Source: Stomoxys calcitrans (Eukaryota > Arthropoda > Insecta > Diptera > Muscidae). Taken from it: DNA of 64,000 nt. Under the pieces are notes generated by a model. It saw only the letters and a program-made list of their open reading frames with translations, searched no databases and had not been told where the DNA came from. Below, one piece after another: positions 11,286 to 22,689 of the stretch. A program made the translations under genes and the position numbers. The stretch covers positions 188,926,075 through 188,990,074 of the forward strand of contig NC_081552.1 in the NCBI RefSeq assembly GCF_963082655.1. Reading direction: 5' to 3'. Positions within the stretch are counted from its first letter, which is position 1, and each line of letters starts with the position of its first letter.

Positions 11286-12795
11286 AACAAGTAAAAGCGT
11301 GCTAAGTTCGGCCGGGCCGAATCTTATATACCCTCCACCATGGATCGCATTTGTCGAGTTCTTTTCCCGGCATCTCTTCTTAGGCAAAAAAGGATATAAG
11401 AAAAGAGTTGCTCTGCTATTAAAACGATATCAAGATATGGTCCGGTTCGGACCACAATTAAATTATATGTTGGAGACCTGTGTAAAATTTCAGCCAATTC
11501 GTTTAAGAATTGCGCCCATTGGGGCTCACGAAGTAAAATAGAGCGAACGATTTATATGGGATCTGTATCGGGCTATAGACCGATTCAGAACATAATAAAC
11601 ACGTTTGTTGATGGTCATGAGAAGATCCGTCGTACAAAATTTCAGCCAAATCGGATAGGAATTGCGCCCTCTAGAAGCTCAAGAAGTCAAATCCCCAGAT
11701 CTGTTTATATGACAGCTATATCAGGTTATGAACCGATTTCAACCATACTTGGCACAGTTGTTGGATATCATAATATACTTCGTGCAAAAATTCATTCAAA
11801 TCGGATAAGAATTGTGCCCTCTAGAGGCTCAAGAAGTCAAAACCCAAGATCGGTTTATATGGCAGCTATATCACGTTATGGACCGATTTAAATCATACTT
11901 GGCACAGTTGTTGGGTATCATAACAAAACACGTCGTGCGAAATTCCATTCCAATCGGATAAGAATTGCGCCCTCCAGAGGGTCAAGAAGTCAAGACCCAA
12001 GATCGGTTTATATGGCAGCTATATCAGGTTATGGACCGATTTGAACCATACTTGGCACTGTTGTTGGATATAATAACAAAACACGTCGTGTAAAATTTCA
12101 TTTCAATCGGATAAGAATTGAGCACTCTAGAGGCTCAAGAATTCAAGACCCCAGATCGGTTTATATGGCAACTATATCAGGTTATGAACCGATTTGAACC
12201 ATACTTGGCACAGTTGTTGGATATCGTAACAAAACACGTCGTGCAAAATTTCATTCTGATCGGATAAGAATTGCGCACGCTAGAGGCTCAAGAAGTCAAG
12301 ACCCACGATCGGTTTATATGGCAGCTATATCAGGTTATGGACCGATTTGAACCATACTTGGCACAGTTGTTGGATATCATAGCAAAACACGTCATGCAAA
12401 ATTTCATCCCAATCGGATAAGAATTGTGCCCTCTAGAGGCTCAAGAAGTCAAGACCCAAGATCGGTTTATATGGCAGCTATATCAAAACATGGACCGATA
12501 TGGCCCATTTACAATACCAACCGACCTACACTAATAAGAAGTATTTGTGCAAAATTTCAAGCGGCTAGCTTTACTCGACAGACAGACGGACGGACGGACG
12601 GACGGACGGACGGACGGACGGACGGACGGACGGACGGACGGACGGACAGACGGACGGACATGGCTAGATCGACATAAAATGTCACGACGATCAAGAATAT
12701 ATATACTTTATGGGGTCTCAGACGAATATTTCGAGTAGTTACAAACAGAATGACGAAATTAGTATACCCCCCATCTTATGGTGGAGGGTATAAAA
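11286..12795 (-). mobile_element. HINE-A, complete, first of a head-to-tail pair
   Basis: Starts ACAAGTAAAAGCGTGCTAAG plus palindrome and TATACCCTCCACCATGG, holds about seven monomers, and ends GGTGGAGGGTATAAAAA. Its microsatellite (12585-12660) is the longest in the window: about 15 uninterrupted GACG units, with the usual CCTTCGGAAGTTAGCGTGC segment before it lost. The next element starts with no spacer. Confidence 0.92.
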
Positions 12796-14299
12796 ACAAG
12801 TAAAAGCGTGCTAAGTTCGGCCGGGCCGAATCTTATATACCCTCCACCATGGATCGCATTTGTCGAGTTCTTTTCCTGGCATCTCTTCTTATGCAAAAAA
12901 GGATGTAAGAAAAGAGTTTCTCTGTTATTAAAACGATATCAAGATATGGTCCGGATCGGACCACAATTAAATTATATGTTGTAGACCTGTGTAAAATTTC
13001 AGCCAATTCGTATAAGAATTGCGCCCATTGGGGCTCACGAAATAAAATAGAGAGAACGATTTATATGGGATCTGTATCGGGCTATAAACCGATTCAGACC
13101 ATAATAAACACGTTTGTTGATGGTCATGAGAGGATCCGTCGCACAAAATTTCAGGCATATCGGATAATAATTGCGACCTCTAGGGGTCAAGAAGTCAAGA
13201 TCCCAGATCGGTTTATATGGCAGCTATATCAGGTTATGAACCGATTTGAACCTTATTTGACACTATGTAGTTGAAAGTAAAAATAAAATACGTCATGCAA
13301 AATTTCAGCCAAATCGGATAGGAATTGCGCCCTCTAGAAGCTCAAGAAGTCAAATCCCCAGATCGGTTTATATGGCAGCTATATCAGGTTATGGACCGAT
13401 TTAAACCATATTTGGCACAGTTGTTGGGTATCATAACAAAACACGTCGTGCGAAATTCCATTCCATTCGGATAAGAATTGCGCCCTCTAGAGGCTCAAGA
13501 ATTCAAGACCCAAGATCGGTTTATATGACAGCTATATCAGGTTATGGACCGATTTAAGCCATACTTGGCACAGTTGTTGGATATCATAACAAAACACGTC
13601 GTGCAAAATTTCATTTCAATCGGATAAGAATTGCGCACTCTAGAGGCTCAAGAAGTCAAGACCCAAGATCGGTTTATATGGCAGCTATATCAGGTTATGG
13701 ACCGATTTGAACCATACTTGGCACAGTTGTTGGATATCACAACAAAACACGTCGTGCAAAATTTCATTCTGATCGGATAAGAATTGCGCACGCTAGAGGC
13801 TCAAGAAGTCAAGACCCTAGATCGGTTTATATGGCAGCTATATCAGGTTATGGACCGATTTGAACCATACTTGGCACAGTTGTTGGATATCATAACAGAA
13901 CACGTCGTGCAAAATTTCATCCCAATCGGATAAGAATTGCGCACTCTAGAAGCTCAAGAAGTCAAGACCCAAGATCGGTTTGTATGGCAGCTATATCAAA
14001 ACATGGACCGATATGGCCCATTTACAATACCAACCGACCTACACTAATAAGAAGTATTTGTGCAAAATTTCAAGCGGCTAGCTTTACTCCTTCGGAAGTT
14101 AGCGTGCTTTCGACAGACAGACGGACGGACGGACGGACGGACGGACGGACAGACGGACGGACATGGCTAGATCGACATAAAATTTCACGACGATCAAGAA
14201 TATATATACTTTATGGGGTCTCAGACGAATATTTCGAGTAGTTACAAACAGAATGACGAAATTAGTATACCCCCCATCTTATGGTGGAGGGTATAAAAA
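12796..14299 (-). mobile_element. HINE-A, complete, second of a head-to-tail pair
   Basis: Junction reads GGGTATAAAAACAAGTAAAA: the 5' end of the preceding copy abuts the 3' end of this one. Six monomers with the 153-bp period, GACG tract at 14113-14160, AAGAATATATATACTTTATG block, and ATGGTGGAGGGTATAAAAA end. Large parts match 7638-8998 almost base for base. Confidence 0.92.
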
Positions 14300-15163
14300 A
14301 CTATATACAAAACTCCACTTCAATTTAGTTTGATCCGTCAGTAAATAGAAATCAATTTTGTGGCATGTGCCAATGTCAAAGGATGGACGGACGAACGGAC
14401 GGACGGACGCTTGTAGAAATCATCGTTACACCTTTAAAACAAACAAATGTACGTTGGGCGGACGGACATTCGTTTAGTAAGATACAAAAACAGACAGCTA
14501 CTGTTCTCGGGTCTGGTGAACGTTATTATTAATTAAACAAAACAAACACATGTTTGCCTATTGATATAAATAGAAAAGTAATTACTTTTTCCATTGTGCA
14601 ATTGTTATTAAATAACAACAACAATCAAATCTGATGTAATGTTTGCTAAATATTTAAATGAGAACACCTTAAAAAAATTCACCTCCATAGCATAACTATT
14701 ACACACCTTTGGTACAGAAATATCAGATGGGCTGAAGTGATCAAAAATCTAAACAACATTGTGAAGATATACCTACAGTTGAACATTAACAAGTGGTAAC
14801 TAAGAAAGCAGCCCAACGAATAGGGGGCTGAAAATGAGACCATCACCCACTCCCAAGAAGCCCATTTACTGGATAACAAATAATTGAGGTCATCCAAATG
14901 AACCTCCACCGGAGCAAGATGGCTACACATGCTCTGATCAGTGTTGCCACTCAAGAAAAATATTTCCTACCAAATTTTAAGAAAAATCCTACCAAAACCG
15001 ACCAACCTACCAAATGTTCTACAAGCATACCTATTTTGGTAAGAACCTACCAAAAACAGCAACACAGGCTCTGATAGAGAAAATCGGGGATTCAGAGCGG
15101 AGTGGAGCGGAACAGGCCTATTTCTGCCGGAGCGCTTTCCATCCTCTAAACCGCTCCAATAAA
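14300..15163. other. Non-repetitive gap with a short GGAC tract
   Basis: Contains GGACGGACGAACGGACGGAC around 14383-14410, an isolated microsatellite. Several CCTACCAAA motifs lie near 14967-15060. A 91-codon minus frame (14679-14954) has no recognisable domain. I see no gene. Confidence 0.4.
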
Positions 15164-16203
15164 AACAAGTAAAAGCGTGCAAAGTTCGGCCGGGCCGAAT
15201 CTTATATATCCTCCACCATGGAGCGCATTTGTCGAGTTCTTTTACCGGCATCTCTTCTTCTCTTCTCTTAAGAAAAGATTTGCTCTGCTATTAGAGCGAT
15301 ATCAAGATATGATCCGGTTTAGACCACTATTAAATTATATGTTGGAGATCTGTGTAAAATGTCAGCCAATTCGAATAAGAATAGCGCCCTTTGGGGGCTC
15401 AAGAAGTAAAATAGAGAGATCGATTTATATGGGAGCTGTATCGGGCTATAGACCGACTCAGACCATAATAAACACGTATGTTGATGGTCATGAGAGGTCC
15501 GTCGTACAAAATTTCAGGCAAATCGCATAATAATTGCGACCTCTAGAGGCTCAAGAAGTCAAGATCCCAGATCGGTTTATTTGACAGCTATATAAGTTAT
15601 GAACCCATTTGAATAATACTTGGCACAGTTGATGGATATCATAACAAAACACGTCCTGCAAAATTTCATTCCAATCGGATAAGAATTGCGTTCTCTAGAG
15701 GCTCAAGAAGTCAAGACCCAAGATCGTTTTATATGGCAGCTATATAAGTTATGAACCCATTTGAATAATACTTGGCACAGTTGATGGATATCATAACAAA
15801 ACACGTCCTGCAAAATTTCATTCCAATCGGATGAGAATTGCGCCCTCTCGAGGCTCAAGAAGTCAAGACCCAAGATCGGGTTATATGGCAGCTATATCAA
15901 AACATGGACCGATATGGTCCATTTACAATACCAACCGACTTATAAAAAGTATTTGTACAAAATTTCAAGCGGCTAGCTTTACTCTTTCGGAAGTTAGCGT
16001 GCGACAGACGGACGGATGGACAGACAGACAGACAGACGGACGGAGGGACGGACAGACGGACGGACGGACATGGCTAGATCGACATAAAATGTCGCGACGA
16101 TCAAGAATATATATACTTTATGGGGTCTCAGACGAATATTTCGAGTAGTTACAAACAGAATGACAAAATTAGTATACCCCCCATCCTATGGTGGAGGGTA
16201 TAA
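15164..16203 (-). mobile_element. HINE-A, complete
   Basis: 3' end AACAAGTAAAAGCGTGC with an intact palindrome at 15185-15199, about four monomers, a GACGGATGGACAGACAG tract at 16003-16070, then the AATATATATACTTTATGGGG block and ATGGTGGAGGGTATAAGAAG. Two adjacent monomers share AAGTTATGAACCCATTTGAA, showing local duplication within the array. Confidence 0.9.
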
Positions 16204-16287
16204 GAAGTATGTAAATATACGAACTAGTTATTTTGGAATATTGGAACTAAAATTTAAGATTATCGAGCAAATATGCAAAATTGTATA

Positions 16288-16427
16288 TTTTGCACATGAA
16301 CATTCCACTAAGGAACGGGGCCAAACTTCTCACATATCAATGATGATCTGATGATCTCGCCAGGATTCGAACCCAGGCGTTCAGCGTCATAGGCGGACAT
16401 GCTAACCTCTGCGGTACGATGGCCTCC
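16288..16427 (-). mobile_element. tRNA-derived SINE, internally deleted
   Basis: Tail (CATGAACATTCCACTAAGG to CACATATCAATGA) is joined directly to the tRNA-like head (ATCTCGCCAGGATTCGAACC to GCGGTACGATGGCCTCC); about 160 bp of body are missing. A and B boxes are retained. Confidence 0.8.
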
Positions 16428-16540
16428 TATTTAAGTTAATATGAGATAACTTTAAAGTAAGCTTCCGTTAAATAGTTATCGAAAGACATACTAGAGAACT
16501 GATTTTTATCAATTTGAAAAAGTTTTGTCTTTAAGCTAAA

Positions 16541-16950
16541 ACAAGTAAAAACATGTCAAGTTCGTTCGGGTAGCATTTGTAAAGAGCTTTGCATGGTTAC
16601 TCTTTATAAGCAGAAAGTAAACAAGAAAAAATGCATCCGGCCAAACCTGGACCGATCTGAGGCATCTTCAAGTAGAATATCGAGGGGCCTAATACAACTC
16701 ACTATCCTAAATGCGCCTTTTATGGGCCCAAGACCTTATGTCGAGAGATCGGACTATAAGGCAGGTATATCCAAATCTGCACCGATTGGAGCCAAATTGA
16801 AGAAAGATGTCAAAGGGCCTAACTCAACTCAATGTCCCAAATTTCGGCGAATTCGAAAAAAATGGGACTTTTATGAGCCCAAGACCTGATATCGAAAGAC
16901 CGGGCTATGTGGCAGCTATATCCAAATCTCTACCGATCTGGACCAAATGG
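16541..16950 (-). mobile_element. HINE-C, truncated
   Basis: 3' end ACAAGTAAAAACATGTCAAG with a degraded palindrome, then about 2.5 C-type monomers. It stops at ACCGATCTGGACCAAATGGA, where a family-A 3' end begins. Confidence 0.7.
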
Positions 16951-18191
16951 AAACAAGTAAAAGCGTGCTAAGTTCGATCGGGCCGATTCTTATATACCCT
17001 CCACCATTCTTTTGAACAGAAACAAATTGCTATGCTATTGGAGTTATATCAAGTTATGTGCCGATTCGGACCATAATTGAACTGAATGTTGGGGACCATA
17101 ATAGAAGTCATAGCGTAAAATTTCAATTTACAATTCGAATAAGAATTGCGCTTTATAGGGGTTCAAGAAGTAAATTAGGGAGATCGGTTTATATGGGAGC
17201 TGTATCAGGCTATAAGGCGATTCGGACCATATTTTACACGTATATTGAAGGTCATAGAAGAAACCATTGTACAATATTTCAGCCAAATCGGGTAATAATT
17301 GTGCCCTCTAGAGGCTCAAAAAGTCAAGATCCCAGATCGGTTTATATGTCAACTGTATCAGGTTATGAACCGATTTCAACCATACTAAACACAGTTGATG
17401 GAAGTCATAACAAAACACGTCGGGCAAAATTTCAGCCAAATTGGAAAAAAATTGCTACCTCTAGAGCCTAAGAAGTCAAGATCCAAGATCGGTTTATATG
17501 AAAGCTATATCAAAACATAGACCGATTTGAACCATACTTGGCACATTGGTTGGAAGTCATAACAGAACATTCATGCGAAATTTTAGCCAAATCGGATAGG
17601 AATTGCATGTGGGAGACCATACTAGAAGTCGTAGTGTAAAATTTCAATTTACAATTCGAATAAGAATTGCGCTATATAGGGGTTCAAGAAGTAAAATAGG
17701 AAGATCGGTTTATATGGGAGCTGTATCAGGCTATAAAACGATTCGGACCATATTTTACACATATATTGAAGGTCATAGAAGAAACCATTGTACAATATTT
17801 CAGCCAAATCGGATAATAATTGTGCCCTGTAGAGGCTCAAAAAGTCATGATCCCAGATCGGTTTATATGTCAGCTGTATCAGGTTATGAACCGATTTCAA
17901 CCATACTTAACACAGTTGTTGGAAGTCATAACAAAACACGTCATGCAAAAAAAATTGCGCCTTCTAGACGCTCAAGAACTCAATATCCAAGATCGGTTTA
18001 TATGGCATCTATATCAGGTTATGAACCGATTTCAACCACACTTAACACAGTTGTTGGAAGTCATAACAAAACACGTCGTGCAAAATTTCAGCCAAATCGG
18101 AAAAAAATTGCGCCCTCTAGAGGCTCGGTTTATATGGCAGCTATATCAAAACATGGACCGATTTGGCCCATTTACAATCCCAACCGACCTA
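16951..18191 (-). mobile_element. HINE-A, 5' end missing
   Basis: 3' end AAACAAGTAAAAGCGTGC with palindrome changed to TTCGATCGGGCCGAT, then seven or eight monomers. The reading frame is unusually open (137 codons at 17058-17471; 228 codons at 17603-18289) because the monomers are multiples of three. It breaks off at CCAACCGACCTAAA, which in full copies precedes the microsatellite, and the next element's 3' end follows. Confidence 0.85.
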
Positions 18192-18982
18192 AAGCAAGTA
18201 AGAGCGTGCTAAGTTCGGCCGGGCCGAATCTTATATACCCTCCACCATGGTCGCATCTGTCGAGTTCTTTGCGCAGTATCTGTTTTTAGGCGAACAAAGT
18301 ATAATGAATAAGGACGAAGGAGCAGCTATATCAAGTTATAGTCCGATTCGGGGATCAAGAAGCGAAATCGGGAGATCGGTTTATATGGGAGCTGTATCAA
18401 GCTATAGATCGATTCTGACCATATTGCACACGTATGTTGAAAGCCATGGGAGGAGACGTTGTACAAAATTTGGGCCATATCGGTTTATATTTGAGGCAAG
18501 ATTGGTTTATATGGGAGCTGTATCAGGTTTTGAACCGATTTCAACCATACTTAACACAGTTTTAGGAAGTCATAACAAAACACGTAATGCAAAATTTTAG
18601 CCATTTGCGCAGTTGTTGGAAGTGATACCAAAACACCACGTGCAAAATTTCATTCAAATCGAATAAGAATTGCGCCCTCTAGAGGCTTAAGAAGTCAAGA
18701 CCCAAGATCGGCAGCTATATCAAAACATGGGGCCATTTACAATCCCAATTGACCTACACTAAAAAAAGGTATTTGAGCAAAATTTCAAGCGGCTACCTTT
18801 ACTCCTTCGAAAGTTAGCGTGCTTTCGAGAGACAGACGGACGGACATGGCTAGATCGACTTAAAATGACATAACGATCAAGAATTTATATACTTTATGGG
18901 GTCTCAGACGCACATTTCGAGGTGTTACGAACAGAATGACCAAATTAGTATACCCCCATCCCATGGTGGAGGGTATAAAAAA
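18192..18982 (-). mobile_element. HINE-A, complete but short
   Basis: 3' end GCAAGTAAGAGCGTGCTAAG and intact palindrome, about 2.5 diverged monomers, a short GAGACAGACGGACGGACATG segment, the ATTTATATACTTTATGGGG block and ATGGTGGAGGGTATAAAAA end. It lies about 290 bp from the donor of the CD36-family exon, most likely in that gene's next intron. Confidence 0.85.
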
Positions 18983-19148
18983 TGTTTGCGATTCCCAAGT
19001 ATTTTGTGGCTGCTAGCCTTTGAACACACAGTATTTTGTTCCCAAAATTACATTTTATTGCTACTCAAACAAGCCGAATGTTCAAAGCTTAGGTATTTGC
19101 TAAAAACAAACTTAACGACATAGTACGAAAGTGTAATTATAACGAAAA

Positions 19149-19166
19149 AATGTTTCTAGAAACATT
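19149..19166. other. 18-bp perfect palindrome
   Basis: AATGTTTCTAGAAACATT is a perfect inverted repeat in otherwise non-repetitive DNA next to the CD36-family exon. Its centre TTCTAGAA matches the inverted nGAAn arrangement of a heat-shock element, but one site near an internal exon is weak evidence of regulation. Confidence 0.3.
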
Positions 19167-19270
19167 TATTTCGTAATTTAAAAAGTGGAAAAGTTCGATT
19201 CTTATCGCTCCACCAAAAAAACACAAAAAAACAAAAATAATATTCAAGCGAAAAGTATCTACAATCTTAC

Positions 19271-19428
19271 CTGTAAACAAAAGGTCCAACCTCTTGCAAC
19301 TTTGGTTTTTCCCCAGTCAGAAAACCATCGGGATTCGTGACATTATAGATGTAGACCTTTGTTAATCGTATGACGCCAGGTCTCTGCCAATAATGATAGC
19401 TCAGCGTATCATTCCACAGCCTTAAATT
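19271..19428 (-). CDS. CD36/class B scavenger receptor, first ectodomain exon (partial gene)
   Basis: Exon of 158 bp, separated from the preceding exon by a 149-bp intron (19429-19577). The acceptor is TTTCTTTGTTCTTAG and the donor CAG|GTAAGA. Translation starts [15 protein letters not shown], continues [21 protein letters not shown] and ends [16 protein letters not shown] plus two bases of an R/S codon. The NVTNP and EVGPxVY motifs and their spacing are signatures of the CD36/SCARB family just after the first membrane helix; NVT is also a potential N-glycosylation sequon. No stop or frameshift is visible. The downstream exons (rest of ectodomain, disulphide region, second membrane helix) are not recognisable below 19270, where a HINE begins about 290 bp away, so the next intron is probably long. 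Fly genomes have over ten CD36 paralogues; which one this is needs a database comparison. Confidence 0.85.
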
Positions 19429-19577
19429 CTAAGAACAAAGAAACAGAATCAAAAACACATTAGTGGAGTGAGAGAGAGCGAGTGGAAAATGCTCATGAAA
19501 TGATGACATTTCGTTTATATGCTTGGCTGATCTTTATTTATTTTGTTTTTTTTTTATAATTTGAAACGGTCATTTAC

Positions 19578-19669
19578 CTTTAATATGAAGTAGTCCAGCC
19601 ACGGTATTGTGGTTAATAAAATGCCTAAAATTAATGTAATTATACCGATAATTATCACAGCTAGTCTAT
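19578..19669 (-). CDS. CD36/class B scavenger receptor, exon with N-terminal membrane segment (partial gene)
   Basis: Internal coding exon of 92 bp. On the minus strand a pyrimidine-rich tract ending TTCTCTTTTCAG precedes the exon, and AAG|GTAAAT is the donor. It encodes (x)RLAVIIIGIITLILGILL followed by TTIPWLDYFILK: a hydrophobic helix then a short juxtamembrane stretch, the expected N-terminal anchor of CD36-family proteins (two-pass lipid and lipoprotein receptors at the plasma or endosomal membrane). The exon begins two bases into a codon, so an upstream exon must supply the first base and the start methionine; I did not find it. The open frame runs further upstream, but that part lies behind the acceptor and is best read as intron. 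Splicing to the exon at 19271-19428 keeps frame exactly. Family call is firm because of the next exon; the orthologue is not determined. Confidence 0.8.
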
Positions 19670-19870
19670 CTGAAAAGAGAATAAAAGTAAAAACTGAAAT
19701 TAGCAAAAATTCGGTAAATTTAAAAATTAACTCCATTTTTGGAGGGGGTCTGACAATTTCAAAATAAAAGGGAGTAAATCTAAAATAATGAATAACAATT
19801 TGAAACTAATTGAAGATCACTGTTTAGTTTTTTAAAAATTTAACAATGAAACTGAACATTTACATACATA

Positions 19871-20102
19871 CAGGGTGGCTGATGAATATTGCTACAATGA
19901 TGAATATTGCTACATTTTTTTTTCGGTGTATGGAATACATTTTTCTTTTATTCATGTTAAATTAAATTATTAAATTAATTATTAAATTATTATTAATTAA
20001 ATTAATTAATTAATTAATTAAATTAATTATTAAATTATTATTATTAAATAGAAAAAAAGTTATTACATTTTTTTTTGGTAGCGGCTTTCATCAGCCACCC
20101 TG
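19871..20102. mobile_element. MITE with TA target duplication
   Basis: Ends CAGGGTGGCTGATGAATATT and AGCGGCTTTCATCAGCCACCCTG (shown without its last bases) are imperfect inverted repeats, flanked by TA at 19869-19870 and 20103-20104. The interior is ATTAATTAAATTAATT-type low-complexity DNA. The structure fits a Tc1/mariner-class miniature element. It sits 200 bp 5' of the CD36-family membrane exon, probably in the preceding intron. Confidence 0.75.
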
Positions 20103-20186
20103 TATATACAAATTTTTGATATATACATCAAATCAACAAACAGCGAAATTGCGAACATAGAATGCACAAATTCCTTTCTCATATGT

Positions 20187-20690
20187 AACAAGTAAAATCG
20201 TGCCAAGTTCGGCCGGGCCGAACCTTGGGAACCCATCACCATGGATTCGGGGGAGCTGAATCGGAATCGGATATGGCCCATTTACAATCCCCAACGACCT
20301 TCATCAATATTAAGTATACGTGCCTAATTTCGCAAATACCTTTCATTTGAGTCCCACATTGCCATTGTCGGTAAATATGTCCCATTTAGGGATGTTTTGA
20401 GGTGGTACCGCTAACACTTGGTGAAACAATTGGATATCAGATACGTTTTCTTATCCTAAATACCTTTCATTTGAATCTCATATTGTCGTGATTAGTCTAA
20501 ATATATGTTTGGTATGGTGGGCGGCCACCCTAGATGGTGGTGGCGGCCCTCCTAGATGCCCCATCCGAAATTTGGATACCAAATTTTTATTTATAGGGTA
20601 CTATATGAGAGCACACAAAATTTCGCTTGAATCGCACCACCCATCTTCGAGATCTGACGTTTTTGACAATTAGGGTAAGTGGGAGGGTCC
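20187..20690 (-). repeat. HINE 3' end joined to family-D sequence
   Basis: AACAAGTAAAATCGTGCC with palindrome TTCGGCCGGGCCGAA and GGGAACCCATCACCATGG, followed by family-D-like sequence (CCTTTCATTTGAGTCCCACA, repeated near 20465). No 5' end found. Confidence 0.6.
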
Positions 20691-21630
20691 GCGCTTCTTC
20701 TTGATCCCCTAAGAGCCTCAATTTTCATACCATTTGGCTAAAATTTGGAACAAAGGCTTGAGTTATGACTTCCAAAATCTGTGCCAAGTATGATCCGAAT
20801 CGAAAAATAAACAGATATAGCGCTTGTATAAACCGATCCTCGTATTTGACTTCTTGAGCCTTGATAAGCCTCAATTTTCATCCGATTTGGCTAAAATTTA
20901 GAATTAAGACTTGTTTTATAACTTGCAATATCCTTGCCAAGTATGATCTGAATCAGTCAATAAAAAGATATAGCCCCCATATAAACCGATCTCCCGATTT
21001 GACTTCTTCAGCCCCTAGAAGACACAATTTTTGTTTGATTTGACTAAAATTTTGTAAAAAGTGTTCTGTTACGACTTCCAACAACTGTGTCAGGTACAGC
21101 CAAAATCGGTCCATAATCTGATATAGCTCCTATATAAACCGATCTCCCGATTTGACTTCTTGATCCCCTGGTAGTCACAATTTTTGTCCGGTTTGGCTGA
21201 AATTTAGCGCGATGTGTTTTGTTACGACTTCCAACAACTGTGCTAAGTACGGTCCAAATCGGTCTGTAGCCTGAAATAGCTCCCATATAAACCGATCTCC
21301 CGATTTGACTTCTTAAGCCCCTGGAAGACACATTTTTTGTCCGATATGGCTGAAATTTTGCATGCGGTGTTTCTTTATGACTTTCAACAACTGTTCTAAG
21401 TGCGGTCCAAATCGTTCTATAACTTCCATGTTATAGTTCCCATGTTAACCGGTCTCTCGATCATCCTTGTTCGGTTCCTACAAACTTTAATTTTAGCTGG
21501 TTTGACAAAATAAAATGTAAGTAGAATACAATTATGACCTTCATCCTAATTTATTTTGTATACATTTTTACCAGAATCCATGGTGGTGGGTTCCCTAGAT
21601 TACTTAACTTAGCACACTTTTACTTGTTTT
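20691..21630 (+). mobile_element. HINE-B array with 3' end
   Basis: Five to six B-type monomers (AACCGATCTCCCGATTTGAC, GATATAGCTCCCATATAAAC) end with AGAATCCATGGTGGTGGG and TTAGCACACTTTTACTTGT. The palindrome is largely lost. A 95-codon minus frame here is monomer-derived. Confidence 0.75.
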
Positions 21631-22689
21631 TTTTTTTTCTTAATTGTCTGCTTTTGGTATAAAATGTTGTCGTTGGAAAATAATTTTGAAGGGGCTCAAG
21701 CGTGAGCAAAATTTTGTACTTAGAAAACATTTCATTTACATTAAGAAAAAATTACTGAAGTTTTGTCTTAAAAAAAAATTGGGTGGACCGGGACAAATTT
21801 TATCTTTAGAGAATTTTTCACTGTTATGTATACTTTCGAGATATTTTAATCAAAATTATGCCTATAAAAAATGACAAATTAAGAATAAATGTCATTACAG
21901 GTTTGTCTCTAGAAAAAGTTTAATGGAAGTTGGGCTCGTCTCGAAAGAGAAACAAACAAAGAATTGTAAAAATTTAATGATCTTCGACCTAACAGGCAGA
22001 CAACTAAAAAAATTAAAAAATCGGCAGAGCATGCCGGGATTCGAACCTGGGCACATGGAGCAACAGCGAGAGCCGTTGCCGTTGTCTAGCGATCGAAGCC
22101 ATCAATGCAACTTCCAACAGACGCACAAAAATCATGTGTAGTACGGAAGAAGTGTAATTTGTCACAGAAAGAATGTCTGTCATTACACAAAAATACATGC
22201 ATTGGGAAAAGTACAGCTAATAGACAGGGTTGTCGAGCGTGGTTAATGTGGTAATTGTATCATAGATGCGTTTTTTGCAATTACTACGATTCAAATACAA
22301 CATACCAATGCACAGCCCTTGAAGCCATCACACCTAATATGGTTGAAAAATCTTCTAACCAAAGACGAAACGAAATTTTGTCTTTAAAAACACATTCATT
22401 GAAATTTTGTTTTCAGAGATTTTGTTTTTGGAAATTTTGACTTGGAAAAATTTGATCGAAATTTTATTTTTAGCTAATTTTTGTCAAATTTTATATTAGA
22501 AGCGCTGTACAAAAATCGTGTCTTAAGCAAAAAAATTTATTGAAAGTTTTTCTTAAAAAAAATTATTGGAATATTGTTTTAATTACAAATTTTATTGAAA
22601 GTTCGTTTTATTTTTTTTTAAATTTTGCCTGTCGTAATTATTTGTGAAATTTTGTCTTAGAAAAAAAATTTTTTTTCTTCATCTTTAGA
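21631..22689. other. AT-rich region with degenerate repeats
   Basis: Dominated by irregular repeats of GAAATTTTGTCTTTAGAAA-like sequence (21680-21920 and 22370-22690). A tRNA-like B box (GGTTCGAATCCCGGCATGC on the minus strand, near 22025-22045), with weak similarity upstream, may be a second SINE family; I cannot draw a cloverleaf. Confidence 0.4.

Noticed and set aside
17603..18289. 228-codon plus-strand frame with repeated SRGSRSQDPRSVYMAAIS-type units
   Set aside because: It coincides with a HINE-A array whose 153-bp monomer is a multiple of three, crosses into the next element's 3' end, and has counterparts on either strand wherever the array occurs. It is a repeat artefact.
19670..19736. 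Upstream extension of the CD36-family exon to a Met codon at 19736
   Set aside because: The stretch reads MELIFKFTEFLLISVFTF but lies behind a strong pyrimidine tract and CAG acceptor; translated intron is more likely than coding sequence.
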